Assembly (NCBI GenBank): GCA_038049695.1
Contig: CP142453.1
Coordinates: 115,546,001-115,610,000 of the forward strand
DNA: 64,000 nucleotides
From: Cinnamomum chago
Lineage: Eukaryota > Streptophyta > Magnoliopsida > Laurales > Lauraceae
Direction of reading: 5' to 3'
The notes beneath the pieces were generated by a model. The model was not told the origin of the DNA, made no database searches, and worked only from the letters and a program-made list of their open reading frames with translations. Positions within the stretch are counted from its first letter, which is position 1, and every line of letters begins with the position of its first letter. This document shows, piece after piece, positions 25,947 to 37,900 of this stretch. A program made the position numbers and the translations under genes.

Positions 25947-28900
25947 TCAAACCACATGAGTATCCTCTAGAGACTTCCATATCGCACAGCACTCCTCTTC
26001 CTCTTCCTTGGGTCTGCTCCTTCCTGACATGAACCCAAAAGATGAATCCGGCGCCTGCATGAGGTCCAGAGTTACATGCATTGAGGGCTCATGGAAGTGG
26101 TTCCAACTAGGCAACAACCGGCACGCCTCAGACCGATCTGGATCAAATTGGTTATGCTGAGAATGGGTGAAGTACCCCTGAGCCCCGGCTGCGCTATTAT
26201 GCACATAGTGCAGGTCCCCATCTGAGAAAAGCTGCTTCGCAAGGACTTTGGCACGATTCTCCGCAATAAGTTCACGAAGTGCAGCACTGGATCGAGAAGA
26301 GAGGTCCGCTGAAGAAATCCAAGAGGTTTTAGATGACAGAAGAGAGAGAGCACATCCCGTCATCGATGATATGGATGGAAATCTGCGATCCATTGTACTA
26401 TTCTCTGCTGGAGTTGAAAACTCAAAACATGGAACTGTCAGCTTTGGTTTAACTCTAATGACTACCAGCCAGGCAAGAATTGATTAACATACACAGAACC
26501 AAGATACATTTAGTGGATAATATCAGATTATGTGATCCAGTAACGTCTAGAAACATATGCTACAAAATAATTGGATGCCAAGGTGAAATATGTGAGGAAT
26601 GATGCAATTACCTTTTTAGAGAAATTATACAAGTACTTCATATATACACAATCATAAAGATAAGGTGATGACATTATACATTAGGCCTGTTTGTTTCATG
26701 TAATTTAAATCCCTTGTGATTCAAAAACTCTGTAATTCTGTAAGAGGTTAAAAATGAAGAACCGAAGGTGAATATAAGAAATGACCATCCGATAAACCTC
26801 CCCTTTAATGGAAACTAAATCATAGGAAGATAAGGAATGAATACCCACAATTCAAATCATACAAAAGTCAAGGGCCTGATCTACTTCTCTACCTTAAATC
26901 CTTCACTCCTTGGATAATCCATCTGTGTAGCTCATTTGACCATGAATCCATATGCATTCAATTCCTATGTATTCTAAGCAAACAATCAGTGCCTAGAGAA
27001 TTAGTCTGATTGTAAAACAGAAATTTAGAATCATAGAGAATTAAATGATGTTCATCTCAGTCGCTGATTTCTGGTTTTATGTTCTAGCAAGTAACTTAAA
27101 GGCTTTTGGTTGTGTCTTCTATGTTCAAGTAATAATAAGTATCATCATCAAGACGCAATGTCTATTCAAGCATCATGTGGTTCAAGCTTTTCAATTTGAC
27201 TAATGAATTTGATTAAAAAATCACACCTTAATCAAGGATTGTGTAGATCATCAACAAGAAGTCATTCTCCATTCAATCAAGTGTTATCACTGAGATCTTA
27301 TCTATTTAGTATTTCCATTGCTCGTATTGACACAAGTCTACTTCTATTCTACATTAAACTGTCAAATGCTTAAATTGCAAAAAAAGGCAGATGAAAACTC
27401 AAATTAATGCATATAGAGATCCAACATGTTACTGCTCATCCTGGCTTCTGTTGACAAATGCAAACCAAAGATTGCCTGGATCCATTCATCATCATATTCA
27501 TACCTGCAATTTGGCTTCTTCACCAAAAAGGGCAGACACATAGTCAAGAGAAAGCAATGGACAATATTTTCAAAGGTAGGCTGCATAGGTTATTGTTGGG
27601 TTTATGTCTAGTATTGCGGGTTTACCGGATTGGTTCATTGGGTTAGCCAATGACCGGGTACAGGTCAAGTTTATTTTGGTCATTGTACCGGGGCTTTCTT
27701 CAGGGCCAAGAAAGCGGAGATTACATGTATGATGTAATTTGTAACCCTAGACTCTGTGAGAGGCGAGAGCTCTCTCTCCCATGGTGTCGGAGCCATCCAA
27801 ATCACGTGGGGCTAAAGGGGAGAGGTTGTGAGAGCAAGATTGAGACCTATGAGGCGAGAGTAGGCTAAGCGTTAGAGGATTTATAATCGTTAATGAGTTG
27901 CCCCGTCAATGTAGGCAAGTTTGCCAAACCACGTAATATCCTTTAGTCTCTCGTGTGGCATTGTTGTTCAATCACAGGTACTAGCGCTTCCGCACACATG
28001 CACACAGCAGTAACATAAATCAAGTAAACCAGAAATTTTTTAAAACAACATTTTTGAACATAGTATATGCAACTGGTACTTGATTGCTGTTACTTTGATC
28101 AGTTTGAATGTCAGATTTGACTGATCACTTATCCTAGTTAACCTTCACAATTGATCATATTCCAGACAATGTGGCATGAGTTAACTTTTGGATTGGAACT
28201 CATGTGTAGAGTGATGGACCATCATGGCCATCCTTTCTCAATATCACCATGAATAAAAATAGAATTCATAAAATCGGTTGCAATTCTGCCATTTTTTTTT
28301 AAAATCTTTCTGACACTGTTTATGTACTTGGATATGATTATTGAAGAGTTTAAAAAAAAAAAAAAAAAAGATCTTCCTGATGGGTTAACAACACAGGATT
28401 ACAATCAAGTTATGATCTGTTAGGAGGGATCATTTGCTATTTGTAAGTTGCTAACTTGCAATGGCCTGATGGGTGGAATGGCAAGATTTTTGGATCCTGT
28501 AGAACTGGATAGTTGATTGCTATCTTTATGGCTAATACCACCAAACACAGACACTAACAGTAACACACAGTTTGTGATCCAGATCAACGGCTTAAAGATT
28601 TAGGGGAGCCAGGGTCTGCTTCCAGTGTGAGGCCCCACCCTTTGTGGGCCCTCTAATTTATATTTTAAATACTAATTATTACTAATTATTGCTAATTACT
28701 AGCTAATTATGTTAATTAGGGGTTAATCAGGGTTATTAGATAGATTTTTCTAAGTTGTAGTTGAGTTAGTAATTTGGTTAGTAGGGTGTTTTGGGTAATT
28801 CTAGGGTTAACTAGTGTAGGGAGGCCCTTACTAGGGTTTTTAGTAAACTAAAGGGGGGTTATTGCAAAAGGCATCCTCTAGAACCTTCCAACCAAAAGAC

Positions 28901-31900
28901 CCTAATGCCCCTAACCCTAACCCTATGCAACCCTAAAGGGCTTTTCAGTCTTTAGCCACCTCCCCCAATCTATAAAACTAGCCCATTTCCCAAGAAACCT
29001 AGCTACTATTCCTCTCATTTTCTCTCTTCTTCCTCTCTCTTTTCTCTACTACCTTCTCTTTCAAGCTAAGGCAAGTGCATCATACTCTTAACTTAGGTTG
29101 TATGTTCTGTGCATTGATTCATTTGATTTCTAGTTCAGTTATTTTCATTATGATAGAACTACCATGGAGCTTAGTTATGATTGGATGGTTGGACATTGAT
29201 GGATGGGGGTTTCACCCTCATTTGGAAGATCAATGGGCCAAAATGATGTTGATTAATGGGCATTGGAGTGATTCTATGTTTTGTGATGATTTGGTGAAGT
29301 TTGGGACTGATTGGAAGTGGTTTGGAGGAAAAACGAGCAAAAATGGAAAAGTACCTGAAACTGTGTTTTTCCCAGTTTTCGTGCACGAGGTCGACCTGGG
29401 AGTCCACCTGCAGTGTACCCGGTCGACCGGCCTGCAGAGCTCGATCGACCGGCCACACTACAACTGGGAGAAGACAGCTCCCAGTTAGTTTTCTACAGAG
29501 ATCTGTCTCAGTTGCAGGCCGGTCGACCGGGCACACTGAAATTTGGGAAAAACAACTCCCAGTTAGCAAAACTTTGCAGAACTGATTTTCAGTATACCAG
29601 ATCGGGCTAGCCTTGCCCAGGTCAACCCAGTACCCACTGTTTTGCAGGAAATTAACTGGAAGTTGGTTTTTCACCTGGAACTCAGGCACCCTATATTCAG
29701 ATCGACCTAGTACCTAGGATTTGCAATAGAAAGTGTCTGAAAGCCGGGACATCACCCTTTCCATGGTTTTTAGTGTATGCGGTCAATCACCCAGGCCAGG
29801 AGGTTGACCGGACCCATTGGGAACCATTGGAAACGAATTAAGTCTTCCAAGAGGCCTGATTCGGTTCTTCCAGTGCACTCGGTCGACCCACCAGGCCAGG
29901 AGGTCAACCGAGCACACTACACATCAGGTCCACCTGGGGGGGGGGGGGGGGGGCACACTGAAATTTGGGAAAAACAGCTCCCAGTTAGCAAAACTTTGCA
30001 GAACTGATTTTCAGTATACCAGATCGGGCTAGCCTTGCCCAGGTCGACCCAGTACCCACTGTTTTGCAGGAAATTAACTGGAAGTTGGTTTTTCACCTGG
30101 AACTCAGGCACCCTATATTCAGATCGACCTAGTACCTAGGATTTGCAATAGAAAGTGTCTGAAAGCCGGGACATCACCCTTTCCATGGTTTTTGGTGTAT
30201 GCGGTCAATCACCCAGCCAGGAGGTTGACCGGATCCATTGGGAACCATTGGAAACGAATTAAGTCTTCCAAGAGGCCTGATTCGGTTCTTCCAGTGCACT
30301 CGGTTGACCCACCAGGCCAGGAGGTCAACCGAGCACACTACACATCAGGTCCACCTGGGGGTCAATCCCCCAGTGTGCCAGGTCGACCCAGCACACTGGG
30401 AAACCCTGATTTTCAGGTTTTCAACATTTAGGAGTGATGATTAGTTGCGGGGCCCATTGACCATCCAAATGGACATTTATCAATGTACTAAGCCCGAGTC
30501 AACGGTGTGACTCAACCTTGACTCGTGGGGACCACTGATTAGGGTTTTGGTCGTTTAATCTAAGATGATTAGAGCCTTAAACGTTGTCAATGATGCCCGT
30601 AACCTCAGGAGCACCAAACACAGTATCCTTTGGCATCTGAGACTTTGTTTAGAGATCTAATTACCGGAGATGGACCTGAATCTGAATGTGGTCCATTACT
30701 TAGGATTGGACTGTTGTATTTCCCTATTGATTCTCATATTGAAGTTCACACTTCACCTTGTTTATTACTATCATTCTTAGATCTTTAGTGTAGCTGTTAA
30801 CTGTTAATTAAATATAAATGGAGGACCTGAACCTAGGATATCTTAGAGGTGACCTGATGTTATGAATAGAAAAACACTGACCCGTGTCTGTAGCTAGGCG
30901 GGCCCTTATTGGGCCTAAGTATGGTTATGTGAACCCTTAGATTGAAGAGGTAGTTTATATTGGGATTATAACTCATGATAATTGAGAATGAGATGTTTAT
31001 CAGTAGAAATGGATATGATGCCTCGTTTGGACTGATTTAGACCAAGCCATGTGATTGATGGGCCTTGGTATGGATCCAACGAGTGGGCTTGGACTTGGAG
31101 TGTAATCCATAGACTGATTTATATATGAACCTCTTAGAGACTTGGTTAGGACCTTGTTCACGCAAGGCAAAACCTAGACAGACACAGACCCTTAGAGTTT
31201 CTTGAGTCGGCATGGACATTCACTCGGTTGATTTAAGCTCAGCCTGTGGACTGATCATCCCCGGTAGGAGCTATTGAGTGTTGAGAAGCTATCATGATGA
31301 GCTATGTTATTAAGACGGACGGTGTGATACCGGGTCCGGTCTTCGAGTGATGAGTGTGATGAGATTGATGAGTGATTTGCGGGATCAGTAATTTCTAGCA
31401 CTGGTGAGATTTCCCCGCCGCAACTGTGTTCAGTATGGGAGGGCCGCAGCATAATATTCCGCGGTACTCCAACTCGTGTGAATGTGCCATTTTGTAGTAG
31501 ATTAGATGTTGTATATCTTATCCTGATTCTTTATGCTTACCTTGCTCAACTGCCTAGTTCATTTACCTTGTTACTTCTTAATTTATATACCTGTCTCTAT
31601 TCATTTGATATATATGTCCTATGTTATTAGTATACTGTGACTTGCCAGATCTTTTAGATCTGACCCATCTTTGGTGCTTAGGCCTGGACCCAGAGATCGC
31701 AGAGGATTCGCTTGCGCTAGTAGAAGCGCCCGTAGCTGGAGAGTTCGCGTGGGGCCCGGCCGATTCAAATGTCGAGCCGGAGGGTGGAGAGCTACTACCA
31801 GGGTTTTGAGAGTTTACTTTATTTTGGGTTTTGAGAGAATTTTGTAAGTGAGCCGGGTAGTTATCAATTATGTAATCAACTTTTGTTTAACAACTGACAC

Positions 31901-34900
31901 TTTTAAACTAGACTACTGTTCTGCTCTTACTTGATATATATATCTATACCAAATTGTTTCCGCTTTACTTGTTATGCTTCCGCAAATTTAATCGTTATTA
32001 TTATGATGTTCAAAAGTTTTAAATTGGACCTCACTGCGGGCCTACGATCTTGGAAGTTCTCGGATTTTCCGAAAAGTAGCGCGCCAACTTTGGGTATTCC
32101 AACGACTTTATCGGTATTCGGAATTGGGGCGTTACATCCAGCCCAGCTTCCAGGTCGGCTCACTTGAGAAGAATGTGCTATATCCCAAAATGTCTTTGCT
32201 CAGCCCAGCTTCCAGATGGGCTCACCTGAGAAGAATGCCACTGTCCCAAAATGGTCTTCATTGTTGCACTCATCAGTTAAATAGGTAATTTATTTGTCCG
32301 CTTTAAGAATTGTTAGATGTGAGGCCTAGGTTAACTTTCTTTTTTTTTGGCTACATTGGAGACTTGAACTCCTCACTCTCACTCACACCTATGTCCCTAC
32401 CAGCTGAGGTATAGCTTGGGGACAGGTTACTTCTAATTAGGAAATCATATTTGTTGAGCCTTTATTTAAGAGGTTTTTTTGGTTTAAATGAGTAGGATGT
32501 TGGTCTATAATTTTTAAGATTATCTTCTCTTGGAAAGATTTCTTGTAGAAGGCCATAGCCATCAAGAGGTTTTGCAAGAACCTGAATCTTGTCTACATCA
32601 TTTGGTATCAAAGCTAGAATTGTTCCCAATCAAAGAGAACAACATTGTCATCACCCCATTCCCTATCGTCTTTCACCAAATCTTCCAGTCTATTCAGTGT
32701 GAAGGATACAAATTCAAAGATAAATTCCATTTATATAGGAATCAAACAATGCAACCCTAATTTCATATCCATTGCTTGACTCCAGCCCTTCCACCAAACA
32801 GGATTGCATGACAAGAATGAGGCTATCCCCAAAAGGCATTTATTGTCGTATTAGTCCAGTTAGAATATGTTATTTACTTTATGATTTTGTCTATGAGACA
32901 AGACACATCATAATTCTTGAGTTTTTTTTCTTAGGCAGCTTTCTTCTTGCAGAAGGCACTCTTGAGGTGTTGGCCTTTCTTTTTGTAAATCAGTTGAGCT
33001 GTTAGCCTTGCAAATGATTTGTGACAATGCATGTGTACATGTCATCAATCTCTTGAAAAAAATTTCACTAGTATTGTCATGGGTCTCAATCTCAGCAATT
33101 TCTCAACTCAAACAGAAATTAGAAAGTTTAAAAAACTTAAATTTTATTAGGATATCAGCATCAGTGGACAGTTCTCATTAAAAAAAAAAAAAACTGATGA
33201 GGAAATGAAAAAGAAACTGAAATTATAAAAGACATTGTTTAGAACATATACTACAAAAAAAGTGTATTAAGATTCTTTGAGATATTTTGGTAAACATAAA
33301 TTAAACCTAGCCAATCTTAGCCTAGCTTAATGGTTCAAAGTTTTGCTTGAAATCGTCAGATCATGCTTTCAAGCTATATGCACTAAGGGTAAAAAAAATC
33401 CTATCTTATCCTAGAATTTTTCTTGGAAAAACATTGTTAGAAGTAAAAATTATTCTGGAGAAATTTGTACTGATTATAGGTTGCATCTAGGAGTGGTGTA
33501 GACCACTAAAGATGGACGAGGAGAGTTGTGTCATTGAGCTACATGCATCCATCAAGTTTAAAAGAGTTACTTCCTTTGTACCCAGTTCTGTAGTCTACCC
33601 AAGCTGGCAGGTGTAAAAGTATTCTTTGCTAGGGACATCTTAGGGTATTCAATCTTTGTGGCAAATACAACCTCAAAAGGGAAGTCACAAAAGAGGATCT
33701 GATAATAAGGTGAAATGTTAGATGCCAAGAAATTAAGGGAGGAATCAAATAAGAAAATAGGAGTAACTGCTTTTAAATAGTTAGTTTGCCGCACCTTTAG
33801 GGAGGAGTTGAGGCTTGCAAGAACAGCTTGGTGATAGGTATATCTACTCCTATAGGGAGCACCAAGGTTTGAGTTGTGCTCAATGCATGCCAGCCAATGA
33901 ATCTCATAGTTCAAATAGACTGGAATTTATCAAACTGAAGAATCTCCTAGTTCAAAGCAAAAAGGAGGCTCAATAAATTGAGCAAGTAAAATTGATCTCT
34001 CCTTTTCTAACAATACCGAGTCGGGTTCTTCTCCTACCAGTATTGAATAGAACATTATAACAAAATCTTCTTCCCATAAAACATACTCAATTTAGATTGG
34101 AAAAATATGAAATCATGTGCTATGGCTCAAATCCGTATTCAATCTCATTTTTTATTGGAGCAGTTGACAAGCAAAACCAATTTTTCTATTTTTTTTGTAT
34201 ACGTAATAGTGCAAAAAGAAGGTCCCCCGAGACGTTCAGGAATAATGGTGTTGAGTTTCTCAAGCCTTTAGGGTTAGTCAGTTCTATTTCTTGATAGGAG
34301 CAAGGAAGGGATCTAACTCAAAGCTATTGTCACCTTGACATGGTGGAAGTCATCCGTTCGAGCTTGACTATCCCTAAACCCAATGCAATGCGAGTTCTTC
34401 TATTTGGCTTGCTCCCCCATTGCAATGACATGCATGGATAATTGCCACAAACATCACTATTAAGGTAATATCAAAGGGAAGAATCGTGATACTTCAGTTT
34501 TGGGTTGCCTAATGGGATATATTAGGAAGATATTGTTGGAAATAAAAATATTAAAAAAAAAACAATTGTTAATAGTATCAGAAATAGAGATAATTATCTC
34601 AAATCGCAAGTTGAATTTGCCATTGCCTTAGAAGATTAAAGGAATTGATCAAGGAAAATTTTAATTCTCGTATTTAATCTCACCATACAATCAATTCTAA
34701 TTATAAGGCTGCATGTCCACTAAAATGGCATGGGTTGTGAAAACTCACATCTTCCAAAATGTAAATCTTCTTTCAACTCAAATAGAGGTTTTACATCCTT
34801 AGCGTCTCAATAGAATTTCCTTATGGCATTAGGCCTCTTATTTAGTTGCTTTTCAATTCTGAATTCAAGCTCAATTACAGTTAAGTTCTAAGGCGCATTT

Positions 34901-37900
34901 TCTTTAAGATTTCCTTTGGCCTTTTGTTTACTAAAAAATCGACAGTAGGATGCATTATCACAATACAAAACATTTTAAGAATGAATTTAATCCACCTTGA
35001 TAATATCTCAATAAGATTTGATCCTATCATGACAATTACTAAATATCGACTATATTTGTGGCATAGGGATGTGGATACCATGAAATAGGGATGGCAAAAG
35101 GTACATTTTGGTAGGGGTTAAGCCTAAACCCAATCCTGCCCTTGACTCGAACCCGGCTTCACTTTGTAACTGACCCAACTGACAAGAGGTTTATGAGATG
35201 CAATCCCAAACTCGAGTGAGTGAATGGTACACATCAAGGACTCAGACCGGGTTTGATGCTTGAAAGTCTTAATTTTAAACTATTAATAAAATAATTCTAT
35301 TACATATTTTCTCTTGAAAGCCAATCTATATAAACTTCTGTCACAACCCAAACATGATTAGCTGACCCCATCATAGTATGAACAAGGCTTTTACGCTAAT
35401 GATTCCCTTGAATATAGGAGTTTCTGAACCCAGTTGAATGTTTTAATTTTAAATAGTTAACAAAATAGTTATATTAAGCCAATCCATATAAACTTTTGTC
35501 ACAACCCAAACATGATCAGCTGACCCCAACATAGTAGGAACAAGGCTTTGATGATGATGATTTTCTCTTGAATATAGGAGTGTTTTAACCCACAGCACTT
35601 CAATTCAATTTTTGTGATGTTTGCTACCCACCGAATATGTAAAGTGGACAACACCAGTTGCCCAAAACCCAAACCAACCTTGACCTTGACTTGGGTTGAG
35701 AATTTATAAATCCATACCCACCCAAATCTAAGAAAAGCACAAGCAAGCTTTCTTAGGTGGTGATTCACCTGTTTTATCTATGGTGCCAAGTAAAATTGAA
35801 ATATTCAATGTAAGCAAAATGTCTACATTGAAATATCAGCGTTTCCTGATTGGTAAGAAGGGTCAAAGCAAAAAGGAAAAAAACTTAAAGCTGACCCTTA
35901 GGATGGGATATGACTAAGATGACAATCGTAATTATGAAAAATTGTTCATCTCCAATACATTATTAAAGAACCTACACAAATGAAACATTTTGTGATGTCC
36001 AAACGAGTTTGTGAGCTCCATAAAAGCAAATGATCTGAAGATAGAGAAACCCGATCAAATAGGATTTTCACTCATAAGTTGTGGGCCTTTCTTCAAGAAT
36101 AATAGATATTTTGGATAGCTTCCTAATGCCTATAGAATTTCCCTTAATCCGGACCTATTTGTTTGCAATATAATACATAGGGATTTAAGCTCACAGTCAA
36201 ATGAGCTCTACACCAAAGGATGGTTAGTGTAAATGATATGAGGGCAGGGGTGAAGGATACTTAATAATGTCGATGAGACCTTGACTAACCTAAGATTTGA
36301 ATTACTAGGATGAAGATTGGGCATTCATTTCCCATCTTCCTTTGATCACCTTTCCATTAAAGGGGAGGTTGTTTGATGGTCATTCTTGTGTATTTCACCT
36401 TGGATCTTCACTTTGAACCACTTACTGGTATGAATCCCATTTATTCAATTCCTACGTATTCTACGCATGTTTGGTGTGTTAGAAAAAATAAAACATATTA
36501 GAATGCAACTAGATCAATTGTTTGGGGGATCCAATCAGAGGACACAAGATAGTCAACCAGGTCAACTCCTTCATATGGGACAAATATTTAAGCCAATGAA
36601 GAACAAAACCTATCTTTAGCTCCAACAAATTAACATGGTTTTGTACAAGATGCCGTTCAAAATCAGCTTCTATAAGTTGATCATTCACACCACTTGATGG
36701 GGCAATCTGCATCAGCTTTAGCCGAATCCCAACAACGCTGACGGAGCCAAAATTGACGACTCTTAAGCCCTTGTCAAACCCCCTACATTGCTATTAAGCA
36801 ATGATGATGATGATGACTACAATTCAACCTAACAGTAAAAAAAAAAAGCTAATAAAGCATGTCAGATCTAGTTGGATCCTTAAAAAACCCACCCAAAGCA
36901 AGTTATTCTAGTCCCTCCTATGTCACATGTGCTCTAAATCCAGTTCCAGAAAGTACTCTCTGTAAATAATTAATTTAGCATGTGCCTGATCTGCTCCTTC
37001 TACCATACAACCATAATTAACTAATAAAATTAACATGCAGCAGCAACAACAACAACAGCAGCACACGTCCTTTATCGTAGTACAGCCCCAGAATGAGAGA
37101 GAGAGAGAGAAGAACCTTGAGATGGGTTTCTCGCAATAAACTCGTTGGCGCTCTTTCTCCTCCTCTCGTTATGACCAGCCAACCTTCTCCTGCAACTCCT
37201 CTTCGAATCATCAAACTCTGACACCACGTGAAACCTAACCCCCACAAACAAAACCCATCAATCAACGAATAACAAAACCACCCCAAAAGAGAAGCATTTG
37301 GTAGCCAAAACAAGAAAACAACAAACTCTAAAAGCCTGTTTGGCATCATCCATCCTTCAGAAATGTTTCATTCTTTTGAGAATGATTGAAGAAAAAAATT
37401 GTTTGTCAGACACTCTTTGCACAGAGAAAATCTAGAGATAAAAGGAGAGAAGCAAATGCCTGCCAAACAAGTTTAAAGTTTTTCTTCATTCACAAAATCA
37501 AACAGAAACTAAACATTCATTCCAAACAGGCGTTACACTGAGCTGACCTGCTGCATTGCTGGCAGAATCGCTGCTCGGCCCCAAGCACGACGACTTTGGG
37601 CGCCTTGGAGTGCGCCTCGCACACCTTGTGACGACGGTGGTAGTCCTTAGCATCCGTGAGCGTCACGTGGCATCCCTCCACCTGACATCTCGGCACGGCC
37701 GAGGAAGAAGAAGAGGAAGAGGAGGAAGTCTGATAGTAGCCCGTACCTCTCCCTCTCTTTCCTCCAAGCGCCTCCCCACCATCCTCAAAGTAGTGCCTCT
37801 TCCCAAGGTTCAGGCACGTCAAATGCACGTTCTCCCCTCCCCCTCCCCCTCCCCCTCCCATCACCTGCTGCCCATTCTCTCCCCCACTATACAACATTCT

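Larger units (their letters stand above)
26408..37115 (-). other. SPL intron 2 (10.7 kb)
   Basis: The acceptor is ctccag before CAGAGAAT, and the phase-1 junction gives Ala198. The intron holds two MITEs of one family, a Copia-type LTR-like unit, a 3.5 kb solo LTR, a tRNA-like SINE remnant, a plastid insertion and a 158-bp tandem duplication. Between about 32430 and 33980 I see no other recognisable element; an open frame on the minus strand at 33567-33914 has no family resemblance I can name. Confidence 0.8.

Noticed and set aside
29075-29488. 137-codon open frame on the plus strand
   Set aside because: It lies wholly in the solo LTR, across its GTCGACC-rich region, and has no protein-like conservation.
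33567-33914. 115-codon minus-strand frame in SPL intron 2
   Set aside because: Protein-like in part, but I see no motif of any family, no splice sites and no neighbours.
34307-34376. Functional tRNA-Val gene
   Set aside because: It matches plastid trnV-GAC but has an altered D arm and sits in a decayed plastid insertion.
37091-37112. Second miR156-like site next to SPL exon 2 (GA/CT run)
   Set aside because: Only the CT-repeat part resembles the target; the flanking bases do not match and it falls in the intron.
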